Assembly (NCBI RefSeq): GCF_013185195.1
Contig: NZ_JAAZWC010000016.1
Location: 1-64,000 of the forward strand
Reading direction: 5' to 3'
Source: Saccharibacillus qingshengii
GTDB taxonomy: Bacteria; Bacillota; Bacilli; Paenibacillales; Paenibacillaceae
Length of the DNA: 64,000 nucleotides
Shown here: piece by piece, positions 14,823 through 23,763 of the stretch
How positions within the stretch are numbered: position 1 is the first letter of the stretch
How the letters are laid out: every line of letters begins with the position of its first letter
Notes under the pieces: generated by a model
What the model was told of the DNA's origin: nothing
What the model saw: the letters and a program-made list of their open reading frames with translations, nothing else
The model's database searches: none
Program-made: the position numbers and the translations under genes

Positions 14823-17030
14823 TTGCCTATTTTCTACAATTCCGAAGCTCAAACGTTCCATCTGCAGTCGGCTGCATCCAGTTACGTTATTCAGTTGGTG
14901 GAGTCGACGCATCTCGCACATATCTACTGGGGACCCAAGCTGTTGCAGGAAGCGTTCGGACGCCGCCTGCATTCGATCGAGCGCTGTTCGTTCAGTCCGA
15001 ACCTGAGCGCCGAAGCGCCGAGTGTCTCGCTCGATACGCTGCCGCAGGAATATCCGGCTTACGGCAGCGGCGACTTCCGCGAACCGGCCTTTGAAGCCCG
15101 TTACGCGAACGGCTCGACGGTCAGCCGCCTCGCCTACGAACGCCATGAGATTCTCTCGGGCAAGCCGAAGCTTGCGGGCTTGCCCGCCACGTACATCGAA
15201 AACGACGCCGAAGCCGATACGCTGCAGATCCATCTGCGCGACGAGCTGACCGGACTGCGCGCCGTTCTAAGCTACACCGTGTTCCATGAGCTTGACGCGA
15301 TCACGCGGTCTGTGCGTTTCGTGAACGAAGGACAGGAGACCGCTGCGCTTGGCCGTGCGCTGAGCGCAAGCGTGGACTTCGATCACAGCGAGTTCGAGTT
15401 GCTGCAGCTCTCGGGTTCATGGACGCGCGAACGCCATATCCACAAGCGCGAACTGGTGCCGGGCATCCACCGGATCGACAGCAAGCGCGGATCGAGCAGT
15501 CACAACCAGAACCCGTTTATCGCGCTGCTGGCCAAAGACTCGGGCGAAGATTTCGGCGAAGTGTACGGATTCAGCCTCGTGTACAGCGGTGGATTCCTCG
15601 GCCAGGCCGAAGTGGATTCGTTCGGCTCGACGCGCGTCCAACTCGGCGTCCAACCGTTCGATTTCGAATGGAGACTCGAAGCGGGCGAGACGTTCCAGAC
15701 GCCGGAAGCGGTCATGGTCCGTTCGTCGGAAGGACTCGGCGGCATGTCGCGCACGTACCACAAGCTGTACCGCACCCGGCTCAGCCGCGGCGAGTTCCGC
15801 GACAAAGCGCGTCCGATTCTCGTTAACAACTGGGAAGCGACGTATTTCGATTTCAACGGGGACAAGATCAAGGAGATCGCGGCGGCCGGCCAGGACCTCG
15901 GCATCGAGCTGTTCGTGCTCGACGACGGCTGGTTCGGCAAGCGCGACAGCGACGACAGCTCGCTCGGCGACTGGTTTGAAGATTCCCGCAAACTTCCCGG
16001 CGGCTTGGCGAAGCTTGCGAGCGACATCACGGCGACGGGCATGGAATTCGGTCTCTGGTTCGAACCGGAAATGGTCTCGCCGAACAGCGAACTGTACCGC
16101 AATCACCCGGACTGGTGCCTGCATGTGCCGAACCGCAGCCGCACCGAAGCGCGCCGCCAGCTGATCCTCGACCTGTCGCGTCAGGACGTGTGCGATTATA
16201 TCGTCGATTCCGTCTCGAAAGTGCTGGAATCCGCGCCGATCACGTACGTCAAATGGGACATGAACCGTAACATGACGGAGATCGGCTCCGAACTGCTGGC
16301 GCCGAACCGCCAGCGCGAGACGGCGCACCGCTACATGCTCGGTCTGTACGGCGTACTGGAACGCATCGTGTCGCGCTTCCCGCATATCCTGTTCGAGAGC
16401 TGCTCGGGCGGCGGCGGACGTTTCGATCCGGGCATGCTCTATTACATGCCGCAGACATGGACGAGCGACGACAGCGACGCGGTGGAACGTCTCAAGATCC
16501 AATACGGCACCAGCATCGTCTATCCGGCGAGCAGCATGGGCGCGCACGTATCGGCCGTGCCGAACCATCAGGTCGGCCGCATCACGCCGCTTGAAATGCG
16601 CGGACACGTCGCCATGAGCGGCAACTTCGGCTACGAACTGGATCTGACCAAGTTCACCGAAGAAGAGAAGACGGAAGTGAAAGCGCAGGTGCAGCAGTAC
16701 AAAGAACTGCGCGATTTGATTCAGTTCGGCGACTTCTACCGGATCAAAAGCCCGTTCGAAGGCAACGATACGGCGTGGGCTTACGTGTCGGAAGACCGCT
16801 CGCAGGCGTTCGCCGCCTACTTCCGCGTGCTGGGCGAACCTTACGCGCCACTGCGCCGCCTGAAGCTCAAAGGACTCGACCCGAACAAACGCTACAGCGT
16901 CGAAGGCCGTCTTGGCCAAGGCGAGAGCGGCAGCGTGTACGGAGGCGACGAGCTGATGCACTTCGGACTGTCGCTGCCGATGCTGGATGGCGATTTCAAG
17001 AGCGTGCTGTATGTGATTAAGGAAGTATAG
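14823..17030 (+). CDS. GH36 alpha-galactosidase
   Basis: A 735-residue enzyme of the tetrameric GH36 alpha-galactosidase type (AgaA/RafA/MelA-like), which removes alpha-1,6-galactose from melibiose, raffinose and galactomannan oligomers. Domains in order: N-terminal beta-sandwich (about 1-330), TIM barrel (about 331-640) and C-terminal beta domain. The nucleophile is Asp479 (YVKWDMNRN) and the acid/base is Asp549 (WTSDDSDA); the spacing matches characterised Geobacillus enzymes. The FVLDDGWFGKRDSDDSSLGDW motif is also present. The TTG start lies 7 nt after GGAGG. No signal peptide, so cytoplasmic. It follows the GH30 gene, suggesting a plant-oligosaccharide island, although the 409-nt gap may carry its own promoter. 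Confidence 0.95.
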   Translation: MPIFYNSEAQTFHLQSAASSYVIQLVESTHLAHIYWGPKLLQEAFGRRLHSIERCSFSPNLSAEAPSVSLDTLPQEYPAYGSGDFREPAFEARYANGSTVSRLAYERHEILSGKPKLAGLPATYIENDAEADTLQIHLRDELTGLRAVLSYTVFHELDAITRSVRFVNEGQETAALGRALSASVDFDHSEFELLQLSGSWTRERHIHKRELVPGIHRIDSKRGSSSHNQNPFIALLAKDSGEDFGEVYGFSLVYSGGFLGQAEVDSFGSTRVQLGVQPFDFEWRLEAGETFQTPEAVMVRSSEGLGGMSRTYHKLYRTRLSRGEFRDKARPILVNNWEATYFDFNGDKIKEIAAAGQDLGIELFVLDDGWFGKRDSDDSSLGDWFEDSRKLPGGLAKLASDITATGMEFGLWFEPEMVSPNSELYRNHPDWCLHVPNRSRTEARRQLILDLSRQDVCDYIVDSVSKVLESAPITYVKWDMNRNMTEIGSELLAPNRQRETAHRYMLGLYGVLERIVSRFPHILFESCSGGGGRFDPGMLYYMPQTWTSDDSDAVERLKIQYGTSIVYPASSMGAHVSAVPNHQVGRITPLEMRGHVAMSGNFGYELDLTKFTEEEKTEVKAQVQQYKELRDLIQFGDFYRIKSPFEGNDTAWAYVSEDRSQAFAAYFRVLGEPYAPLRRLKLKGLDPNKRYSVEGRLGQGESGSVYGGDELMHFGLSLPMLDGDFKSVLYVIKEV

Positions 17031-17083
17031 ATTCGGACCCTTTGTCGAAACGGCATCAAATAAACAGATCGTCTTCAGAACAT

Positions 17084-17118
17084 TCCGTCGGGAACCCAAC
17101 TTCCCGGCGGGATTTTTC
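17084..17118 (+). terminator. Rho-independent terminator of the alpha-galactosidase gene
   Basis: TTCCGTCGGGAA pairs with TTCCCGGCGGGA (one G-U pair) around a 6-nt loop and is followed by T5. Confidence 0.75.
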
Positions 17119-17148
17119 GTTTGTTCAGGTGGGAGCCGACAGTGAGAG

Positions 17149-17335
17149 AAATAGCTGCGAGAAAGCCGTTATTTCGCTTTTCTAGCCCCCTTCGGCGCAA
17201 ATAGCTGCGTACGAACCTTTATTTGCTCGATGTCACTCAATCTTGTGTTCTTTTGCGCCAAATAACGGTTGTGCGGCAGTTATTTCACTTTTTGACGAAA
17301 ATGTATCCCGAATAAGGGTTCTCCTGCAGTTATTT
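17149..17335. repeat. Four copies of a 26-29 bp interspersed palindromic unit
   Basis: Two forward copies (17149-17177, 17199-17226) follow AAATAGCTGC...TTATTT, and two inverted copies (17260-17285, 17310-17335) read AATAACGGTTGT...GTTATTT and AATAAGGGTTCT...GTTATTT. Each copy is itself roughly symmetric (AAATA...TATTT). Starts are spaced 50, 61 and 50 bp. No ORF is present. This looks like an intergenic repeat family and not coding sequence. Confidence 0.7.
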
Positions 17336-17440
17336 TCGCCGACTGCCCTGGAACTCTCTTCCCAGCCTGCCTTGACCTGCTTAGGAAGCATGGATAGGTC
17401 ATGGCGTTTCTAATTTATCGACGAAATGAGGGGATTTCAA

Positions 17441-18235
17441 ATGGAGCACAAGTATCCCGGTTCGGACCTGCTGGACAGCAGGAGCGATCGGATAGCGACC
17501 TCGATTGCGGTCATCTCGGATATTCACGGCAATGCGCCGGCGCTGCTAGCGGTGTTGGACGATATTTCCCGGCGGGGCATCGATACGATTATAAATCTGG
17601 GAGACAGCCTGTTCGGTCCAATCGATCCCGTCGGTACGGCGGAGCTGCTGATGGGCGATTCCCGCATCCTGTCGATCCAGGGCAACTGCGACGAGATTCT
17701 GCTGCAACCAAGCGCCGATTCGGAGACGTTCACTTTTGTGAAGCCGCGGCTGACTCCCCGTATGCTGGAATGGATTCGGAGTTTTCCGGCAACCCGTACG
17801 TTCGACAATCTTTTTTTCTGTCATGGAACACCGGAAGCGAACGACCGTTATCTGCTGGAAAAAGTAACGGAGGAAGGCGTCCGCTTGAAAAGTTCCGCGG
17901 AGCTTGCGAGCGAACTTGCGGGCATCGATCATGATTATATTTTTTGCGGGCACAGCCATGTATTCCGAACGGAAAAGCTGCCGGATGGCCGGACGATCGT
18001 CAACGTGGGCAGTGTCGGACTTCCAGCTTACGAAGACGAGCTTCCTTTCCCGCATGTGATGGAATCCGGTTTGCCGGATGCCGATTACGCGAGTCTTGAA
18101 CGGCGCCCCGACGGAAGCTGGGAGGTTCGGCCTATCGCGGTTCCGTATGATTTCGAAAGTGCCGCCGTATTGGCGGAGCGCGCGGGCAGAGCGGATTATG
18201 CTTTTGCGATCCGAACGGGCAGGGCGCTGCGATAA
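17441..18235 (+). CDS. Calcineurin-like metallophosphoesterase (YfcE/Mre11-type fold)
   Basis: A 264-residue protein with the full metallophosphoesterase signature: D27-x-H29 (ISDIHGN), GD-x at Asp55 (NLGDSLFGP), GN-C-D at about 81 (QGNCDEI), a CHGTP histidine and the terminal GHSH (IFCGHSHVFR). Two metal ions should be bound and a phosphomonoester or diester hydrolysed in the cytoplasm. The class is the small YfcE/MJ0936-like type. The ATG at 17441 lies 7 nt after GAGGGG; an ATG at 17426 lacks a site. It is followed after 41 nt by a histidine phosphatase, so both could act on small phosphorylated metabolites. Confidence 0.88.
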   Translation: MEHKYPGSDLLDSRSDRIATSIAVISDIHGNAPALLAVLDDISRRGIDTIINLGDSLFGPIDPVGTAELLMGDSRILSIQGNCDEILLQPSADSETFTFVKPRLTPRMLEWIRSFPATRTFDNLFFCHGTPEANDRYLLEKVTEEGVRLKSSAELASELAGIDHDYIFCGHSHVFRTEKLPDGRTIVNVGSVGLPAYEDELPFPHVMESGLPDADYASLERRPDGSWEVRPIAVPYDFESAAVLAERAGRADYAFAIRTGRALR

Positions 18236-18276
18236 GCGGCACCCCAGCATCAAACAGCATGAGGGAGGAGAATAAC

Positions 18277-18888
18277 ATGAACATTTACCTGGTCAGGCAC
18301 GGGATGGATGAAGAAGGTTACCGTGGAGGCTGGAGCCGGCGAGGATTGACTGACGAGGGACTTCTCCAATCTCGGAAGCTCGGCGAGTTTCTGCGCGATC
18401 ATTCGGAAACGTACGGCATTCGTACCTTGATAGCCAGCGATCTGCCGAGAGCAGCCGAAACCGCGCGGCAAATCGGACAGAAAACAGGGCTGGGCTGCGT
18501 GTATGCGCAAGAGTGGCGGGAGATGAACAACGGCGATCTGGCCGGCATGCCGAATCCCGAAGCGGAAGCGAAATACCGGGGTCTTTATTTCAATACACTA
18601 GAGATGGACAGTCCGTATCCGGGAGGAGAGACGCCGGCGCATTTTCAGGAACGGATTCTCCGGGCTTTAGGAGAGCTGTGCGGCCGGATCGAAAAAGGCG
18701 AGATAGAAGCAAACGTTCTGCTCGTCACACACGGCGGTGTCATCAATATTTTGTATTACGCGCTTAAAGGACAGGAATGGACAAATCGCGCCGCATTTTA
18801 CCCGATTGACCAGACTGCCGTACATACGGTAACGAAAACGGATGAAGGCTGGAAAATAACGGAGGAAAACGTTCTGCCGTACGACTGA
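18277..18888 (+). CDS. Histidine phosphatase family protein (phosphoglycerate-mutase-like)
   Basis: A 203-residue member of the histidine phosphatase superfamily. The catalytic RHG motif is near the N-terminus (YLVRHGMDEEG; nucleophile His8), Arg in LIASDLPRAAETA binds phosphate, and the second histidine lies in LLVTHGGVIN. This fits the cobalamin-phosphatase or GpmB-like branch and not the large dPGM. GGGAGGAG precedes the ATG. It lies 41 nt downstream of a metallophosphoesterase. Substrate unknown. Confidence 0.87.
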   Translation: MNIYLVRHGMDEEGYRGGWSRRGLTDEGLLQSRKLGEFLRDHSETYGIRTLIASDLPRAAETARQIGQKTGLGCVYAQEWREMNNGDLAGMPNPEAEAKYRGLYFNTLEMDSPYPGGETPAHFQERILRALGELCGRIEKGEIEANVLLVTHGGVINILYYALKGQEWTNRAAFYPIDQTAVHTVTKTDEGWKITEENVLPYD

Positions 18889-18948
18889 ATATCTACTGGA
18901 GAACGGAATGTATCTGATCCGTCTGCAGAATGAAGAGGAGGACAGGCT

Positions 18949-19497
18949 GTGAAAGAATCCGTTATTGTCGTACCCTACGACGCAAACTGGCCAAGTCAGT
19001 TCCAAGAAATCGCCGGAAGACTCCGTCAATCGCTCGGCGACCGGGCGCTGCGGATCGACCATATCGGTTCGACGGCGGTGCCCGGACTCGACGCCAAGCC
19101 GGTGATCGATATCCAGATCTCCGTGCCCGCGCTCGAACCGATGATCTATGCAGCGGCGATCGAATCGACCGGATACGTTCACCGCGCAGACAATCCCGAT
19201 CGAACCAAACGTTATTTTCGCGAAAAAGAAGGACAGCCGAGGACCCATATCCATGTGCGCGAAGCAGGCAGTTGGTCCGAGCAGACGGCGCTGCTGTTTC
19301 GGGATTTTTTGAGGGAAAGCGGCGAGTATCGCAAACTGTATGCCTCGGAAAAATGTGCGCTGGCTCAACGTTATTCCCGGCCCGACCAGCGGCATCTGTA
19401 CGTGGACGGCAAAGATCCGATCGTCTGGCGAATCCTGTACGCAGCGAGCAAATGGAGTCAAACGGCAGGGTGGAAGCCAGGCGAAAGCGATCGGTGA
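18949..19497 (+). CDS. GrpB family protein (UPF0157)
   Basis: A 182-residue protein with the GrpB/UPF0157 signature: IVVPYDANWPSQFQEIAGRL, then the nucleotidyltransferase-like core IDHIGSTAVPGLDAKPVIDI, in which GS and DxD-like residues would bind a metal and nucleotide, and a basic C-terminus YKQLK-type segment (SEKCALAQRY). Such proteins share a minimal nucleotidyltransferase fold; their biochemical role is mostly undefined, although some act in coenzyme A-related or glutamate-rich contexts. GTG start follows GAGGAGG. It is 60 nt after the histidine phosphatase. Confidence 0.85.
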   Translation: MKESVIVVPYDANWPSQFQEIAGRLRQSLGDRALRIDHIGSTAVPGLDAKPVIDIQISVPALEPMIYAAAIESTGYVHRADNPDRTKRYFREKEGQPRTHIHVREAGSWSEQTALLFRDFLRESGEYRKLYASEKCALAQRYSRPDQRHLYVDGKDPIVWRILYAASKWSQTAGWKPGESDR

Positions 19498-19569
19498 ATC
19501 CCCCTTTTTCTTCTTTATAAGGAACTTTGGAGATGTTTTTTCGTAATTCCTTTAAAAAGGGGAGATTTT

Positions 19570-19836
19570 ATGGAAGGCATTCTGCTGCTTGTGTTATTCG
19601 TCGTCAACGTCCCGTTGGTTGGTCTGCTATCGCGGATTTTGTTTCGGGACAGCAAAGATATGGAGCAGGCGGTCAAAGATACGTATCGCCCCGGCTGGTC
19701 TTGGAGGCACACGGTCAATGAATCTCAAGTGATGCTGATGGTTGCCCTTTGCGCAATCGCTATCGTAGGTGAATACGTTCTAATTATGCGTCTGTTCGAT
19801 TGGATAGGGATTACGGAATGGCCAAATGGGAGCTGA
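19570..19836 (+). CDS. Small two-TM membrane protein
   Basis: An 88-residue protein with TM segments at about 4-24 and 54-76, a short cytosolic or outside middle region (DSKDMEQAVKDTYRPGWSW) and no recognised domain. AAAAAGGGGAG precedes the ATG. It is 6 nt upstream of another small membrane-associated gene; the two probably share a transcript. Function unknown. Confidence 0.7.
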   Translation: MEGILLLVLFVVNVPLVGLLSRILFRDSKDMEQAVKDTYRPGWSWRHTVNESQVMLMVALCAIAIVGEYVLIMRLFDWIGITEWPNGS

Positions 19837-19842
19837 TGCAGC

Positions 19843-20271
19843 ATGAACCGCAAAAAGAAATTCGGTCTTGCAGCCGCAGCCTTCGCTTTACTGGCGGCTC
19901 TTTACGGACTGACTTATATTCCGCAGCATGTCGTTCGCCTCAATCCGGATCAGATCGACGAGATTCTCGTATTTAATGGATACATCGGCCGACAGGTCAA
20001 GATTACGGATCAAGCGGAGATTAGGCAGACGGTTGAGCAGTTGAACGGCGTCACTTTTCAAAAAGGCAAAAGTTCGCTTGGGTATATGGGCTTTGGGCTG
20101 AGACTGGAGTTCCGGGATCAAGCGGGGAAGAAGATCAACGCGCTGATCATCAACCGGGAGTACTTGCTGCGTTATCGGGGCTTTTTTTATACGGCGGTAA
20201 AAGGCAAGATGCCTTACGATGAGCTGCTGCATAAGTTCGACAAGCCGCTGCAAGCGCCACATGCTCCGTAA
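19843..20271 (+). CDS. Small secreted or membrane-anchored protein, unknown
   Basis: A 142-residue protein with a positively charged N-terminus (MNRKKKFG) and a hydrophobic segment (about 8-24), so it is probably exported or anchored. The rest is a compact domain with a single repeated beta-rich pattern (QTVEQLNGVTFQKGKSSLGYMGFGLRLEF). No family was recognised. The upstream small membrane gene ends only 6 nt before it. GGGAGC lies about 12 nt upstream. Confidence 0.65.
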   Translation: MNRKKKFGLAAAAFALLAALYGLTYIPQHVVRLNPDQIDEILVFNGYIGRQVKITDQAEIRQTVEQLNGVTFQKGKSSLGYMGFGLRLEFRDQAGKKINALIINREYLLRYRGFFYTAVKGKMPYDELLHKFDKPLQAPHAP

Positions 20272-20377
20272 GCCCAGCTGCCAAAGTTGACTTGCCTATC
20301 CCCGCCCTCTAGCATAGAAAGCAGATGCAAGCGCAAAGCCGTACCAACTACCTTTGACGCAGCTGGGAGGGATCGGG

Positions 20378-21136
20378 ATGATCAATCATATGACCACGCT
20401 TGGTTTTCATATGCAGGAAGAAGAAGATTTTTTGAAATTGGCGGATTACGCTTACAAGAACGGTACGCCGATCCAGACGCCGCAGGGCGCTTATGTTCGG
20501 CTTCAGGCCGGAGGCGGAGCGGAACTGTGGCTTCAGCTGGACCGCGAACAGGTGGCGATCGGGATGCATCCGCATTTTACGGGAGCCGGACTGATGCAAG
20601 TGGGAATCGAAGGCGAACTTCGGCGGGAAGAAGCGAACGAGCTGGACGGAACGTTCTATGCCTGGGCCGGAGCGGAAGCCGGGCGTCCGGGCGAAGGGCT
20701 GTATGCGTTTCTGTTCGACCTGCCGGATCGGGACGTCTACGGAGCACTGACGACGCCGATGATCCGGTCCGTGCAGCTGTCGGCGTTCGCGCATGAGCTG
20801 ACGGTGTTCTCGAACGAAGCGGATTATTATTCGTATCAGTTGGAACGGTCTTCGGGTGGGTTGGTTCTGCAAACGGAGACGTTCGTATCGACGGGATTAA
20901 ACGACCAGGGCGGCGAACCCGGCTCGACGGCCGCTTTTACCGGAAGGGTACTGCGGGCCGGCTGGATCAAGAACGAGATGAGCGAAACGTATTTTCATTG
21001 GGCACTGGTCCGTACGCTGGGCGGGGATATCGACGTGGTTGCGGACGAACGGTTGGTCGGCGGACGCGAGATTCGGGAAGGCGATATTCTGACCGGGTCT
21101 TTTTGGCTCAGCGGGCGGTTGGTGGAAGAAGCCTGA
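20378..21136 (+). CDS. Uncharacterised 252-residue soluble protein
   Basis: I do not recognise a named family with confidence. The protein is soluble and acidic, with repeated beta-rich stretches (ELWLQLDREQVAIGMHPHF; LYAFLFDLPDRDVYGAL). Internal spacing suggests two related halves. The ATG at 20378 follows GGGAGGG by 6 nt; the open frame starts earlier at a TTG without a site. It is isolated by 106 nt upstream and 32 nt before a VOC gene. A stress or osmolyte role would be guesswork. Confidence 0.6.
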   Translation: MINHMTTLGFHMQEEEDFLKLADYAYKNGTPIQTPQGAYVRLQAGGGAELWLQLDREQVAIGMHPHFTGAGLMQVGIEGELRREEANELDGTFYAWAGAEAGRPGEGLYAFLFDLPDRDVYGALTTPMIRSVQLSAFAHELTVFSNEADYYSYQLERSSGGLVLQTETFVSTGLNDQGGEPGSTAAFTGRVLRAGWIKNEMSETYFHWALVRTLGGDIDVVADERLVGGREIREGDILTGSFWLSGRLVEEA

Positions 21137-21168
21137 CGTTCCGTAAGAGGGAAAAAGGAGTGAAAAGG

Positions 21169-21534
21169 ATGGAAATGACCGGAATCATTCCGATTCTGCG
21201 CATCTTTGACGAAGAGAAAGCCCGAGAGTTCTATCTCGACTATCTCGGATTCTCTGTCGACTGGGAACATCGTTTCGAGCCGGGGCTGCCGCTGTATATT
21301 CAGGTGTCGAGAGGAGCGGTCGTGCTGCACCTGTCCGGACACCACGGAGACTGCACGCCCGGCTCGGCGATTCGGATCGCGGCGACCGATGTCGGAGAGC
21401 TGCACCGCGAATTGACGGCGAAGCCGTATCCCTTTCTCAAACCGGGCGTGGAACACATGCCGTGGGGCGGGCCCGAGCTTGCGCTGACCGACCCGTTCGG
21501 CAGCCGGATTATTTTCTGCGAGTCCAAAAGTTGA
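21169..21534 (+). CDS. VOC/glyoxalase-fold protein (bleomycin-resistance type)
   Basis: A 121-residue vicinal-oxygen-chelate protein. The first beta-alpha-beta-beta-beta module (IPILRIFDEEKAREFYLDYLGF, about 4-25) and the second (LALTDPFGSRIIFCES, at the end) are typical; MPWGGPELALTDPFG is the conserved turn near the last metal site. It resembles the glyoxalase/bleomycin-binding class. Its metal ligands cannot be fully assigned. The ATG at 21169 lies 8 nt after AAAAAGGAG, with a GTG three codons upstream as an alternative. Confidence 0.8.
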   Translation: MEMTGIIPILRIFDEEKAREFYLDYLGFSVDWEHRFEPGLPLYIQVSRGAVVLHLSGHHGDCTPGSAIRIAATDVGELHRELTAKPYPFLKPGVEHMPWGGPELALTDPFGSRIIFCESKS

Positions 21535-21646
21535 ATACGCATACCGGAGGATCGTCCAGCCGCTTACCACCGACCTGGAAACGATCGGCGGCAGCTCGAA
21601 TCGGAGTGGCGGCTTCTCAAAATCCACTGTAAAGGAGTGATCATCC

Positions 21647-22216
21647 ATGACCACACCTTCAGCTGAAAACGGTCATTCCGCGCCGCACAGCCTGGAACAG
21701 CAGATCACGAAACTGCGTGAGTTGGGTATCGGTTTCCAATCTTCGGATGAGGATCTGCTGGAAAACTTGACGGAATATAATGGCGCAGCCTATTACGAAG
21801 AAGAGCCTTACGTGAGACTGCTGGTAGAGTTGGGATACGGCTTGTCGCCGAATGTCTGGACGTTCGATATCGAATGTGTAGAAAGTGAAAGCACGTATGA
21901 AAAGTATATGGCGAAGATGATCGGGTTGGCCGGCGGAAAGATTGCAATTGAGGATCTGCAGGGCAAATTCGATGCTGACGCACCGCGTACGGAAATTTCG
22001 TTCACCTACAACGGCGCCCGGCACGAACTGAGAGCCGAGAACAATGGAGACTGGTTCGACGTCGATGTATTGCATCAGATCGCCGTTATCGTGCATGACA
22101 AAGACCACATGTTCGTTCATGCCTGGGAAGACCAGCAGGTGACGGTGATATTTTGCAAGCGGAAAGTGGAGAGAGACTTGCACGAGCTGATGAATCATTT
22201 GCTTATGCCCTTGTGA
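21647..22216 (+). CDS. Uncharacterised 189-residue protein
   Basis: A soluble acidic protein without a recognised family. Predicted mixed alpha/beta; segments FDADAPRTEISFTYNGARH and HMFVHAWEDQQVTVIFCKR suggest a compact beta-rich C-terminal half. No TM or signal. GAAAGGAG lies 13 nt before the ATG. It is 112 nt downstream of a VOC gene and 156 nt upstream of an isochorismatase-like gene; no functional link is apparent. Confidence 0.6.
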   Translation: MTTPSAENGHSAPHSLEQQITKLRELGIGFQSSDEDLLENLTEYNGAAYYEEEPYVRLLVELGYGLSPNVWTFDIECVESESTYEKYMAKMIGLAGGKIAIEDLQGKFDADAPRTEISFTYNGARHELRAENNGDWFDVDVLHQIAVIVHDKDHMFVHAWEDQQVTVIFCKRKVERDLHELMNHLLMPL

Positions 22217-22372
22217 TCGAACCCACAGCGGCATGATATCCGTCCCGACCATGGATAATGGCAAATACGCGAACAGCGCTTCGCTCATATTAGGGATGCC
22301 GGAAGTCCGGAAGAGCTGGACACCCTGCCCGCCAAAGCATACGTAAAACTTAAAAACGGAGGAATAAGGGTT

Positions 22373-22861
22373 ATGAAAATCGCTCTTTTGATTATTGATA
22401 TGCAAATTGTCCATTTGGAAGGCGTACCGCAGTCCAAAATCGACAAGGTATGCGAATATATCAACCATGTCTCTCACGTTATGCGCACGGCCGGTCATCC
22501 GGTTATCCATATTCAGGATATCGAAGGCATGACGGAAGAGACGGAAAGCAGCTATCGGACAATCGAAGAGATTGTATTCGAATCTCCCGATCAAGCCGTA
22601 TCCAAACAATATTCGAATGCGTTCTGGCAGACCAAGTTGGAAGAAACGCTTGCGCAGCAGGGCGTCGAACGCGTCATCCTGGCCGGATTCGCGGTCGAGC
22701 ACTGCGTGCAGTTTACGTATAACGGTGCGGTCGAACGCGGCTTCACTCCGGTTCTGCTGCAGAATGCGATCCTCAGCCGTCACGACGATGCAGTCGCCGC
22801 CGCTTACCGGGACCGCAATCTGATCTCGTATCCGGTGGTAGAATGGTTGGCGAGAAGTTAG
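22373..22861 (+). CDS. Isochorismatase-like cysteine hydrolase
   Basis: A 162-residue member of the cysteine hydrolase/isochorismatase superfamily. The catalytic triad is visible: Asp9 (LLIIDMQIV), Lys78 (AVSKQYSNAF) and Cys111 (GFAVEHCVQF). The superfamily includes isochorismatases, nicotinamidases and N-carbamoylsarcosine amidases; the motif does not distinguish these. AACGGAGGAA precedes the ATG. The stop overlaps the convergent AraC gene by 4 nt. Confidence 0.85.
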   Translation: MKIALLIIDMQIVHLEGVPQSKIDKVCEYINHVSHVMRTAGHPVIHIQDIEGMTEETESSYRTIEEIVFESPDQAVSKQYSNAFWQTKLEETLAQQGVERVILAGFAVEHCVQFTYNGAVERGFTPVLLQNAILSRHDDAVAAAYRDRNLISYPVVEWLARS

Positions 22862-23763
22862 CCGTTCCGACGATAAACCATCGGCGTAACGCCGGTCTTG
22901 CGCTTGAACAGCCGATAGAAAAACTTCAAATCGCCATAGCCGACAGCCGCCGCGATCTCCGCAATCCCCATGTTCGACGAGGAGAGGAGATCGCAGGCGG
23001 CTTCGACGCGTGTATTTTGCAAAAAGGTCGAGAAGTTCAGCCCGGTCTGCCGCACGAACAGACGGCTGAACTGGCGTTCGCTCAGCCCGGCCTGCCGCGC
23101 CAGTTCGCCGAGCGTCAGCGTGTCCGCATACCTCTGTTCGATCTCCTGCAGTGCCTGCCCGATCGAAGCTTCGGCCGAACGGCTGCGGGTATGCCCGAAC
23201 CATGCCGCCGCGGCCTTATCGGAATCTTCACCCGCACGGCTTGCGGATTCTTCGACGCGCTGGCGATACAGCTCGACCAGAATACGGATCACGAGTGCGG
23301 TCAGTACCGCTTCGCAGCCCGGCTGCCGTGCCGTATACTCCCGGTACAATGACTTGAACCAGCCGTGGAATTCGCCGGAATCCCGCAGCTTGAACCAGGC
23401 GCTGCCGGGTTCGCGGAACCGGGCGAGCAGCGGCGCGGTATCCGGGAATAGACGCTCCAGATGCAGCAAATAGTCGGTCGGAAAAATACAGTTATAGACG
23501 ATCAGCTCGCGGCCGCGTCCCGGCGCCGCAGGGCGGAACACATGCGAGACGCCAACCGGAATGAAAAAGACATCGCCCCGCGATACCCGCATATTGTGTT
23601 CGCCGATATAATGCACGCCCGCTCCTTCGCAGACATAGGTCAGCTCGACGAAATCGTGCGTATGTTCCAGCATATCGAACGACTCCGCCGCCCTGTTGAC
23701 GTAAATCGGCAGTTCTTCTTCAAAAAAATACGTGCCCAACAACCGATCCACGCTTCGCCGCAC
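22858..23763 (-). CDS. AraC family regulator, probably of the rhamnosidase gene
   Basis: A 301-residue AraC-type regulator. The N-terminal AraC cupin (about 20-115) contains HDFVELTYVCEGAGVHYIGEH and the ligand-pocket RGDVFFIPVGVSHVF; the C-terminal DNA-binding domain (about 200-300) holds LTLGELARQAGLSERQFSRLF and GIAEIAAAVGYGDLKFFYRLF. GTG start after AAGGAGGAG. It is divergent from the GH78 rhamnosidase across a 254-nt spacer that contains a 22-bp-spaced direct repeat (TCGGCCT at 23885 and 23907). L-rhamnose or a rhamnoside is the likely inducer, by neighbourhood inference. Confidence 0.85.
   Translation of the reverse strand: MRRSVDRLLGTYFFEEELPIYVNRAAESFDMLEHTHDFVELTYVCEGAGVHYIGEHNMRVSRGDVFFIPVGVSHVFRPAAPGRGRELIVYNCIFPTDYLLHLERLFPDTAPLLARFREPGSAWFKLRDSGEFHGWFKSLYREYTARQPGCEAVLTALVIRILVELYRQRVEESASRAGEDSDKAAAAWFGHTRSRSAEASIGQALQEIEQRYADTLTLGELARQAGLSERQFSRLFVRQTGLNFSTFLQNTRVEAACDLLSSSNMGIAEIAAAVGYGDLKFFYRLFKRKTGVTPMVYRRNG

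Noticed and set aside
15417-17099. Long antisense frame over the alpha-galactosidase
   Set aside because: The sense strand codes a complete GH36 enzyme with catalytic residues; antisense product is Arg/His-rich and unlike any family.
22217-22372. Fragment of a decayed gene in the spacer before the isochorismatase-like gene
   Set aside because: Short open stretches exist on both strands, but none has a start with a ribosome site or a recognisable domain.
21659-23203. Antisense frame spanning three genes at 21.7-23.2 kb
   Set aside because: Overlaps real genes on both strands and has no ribosome site or recognisable domain.
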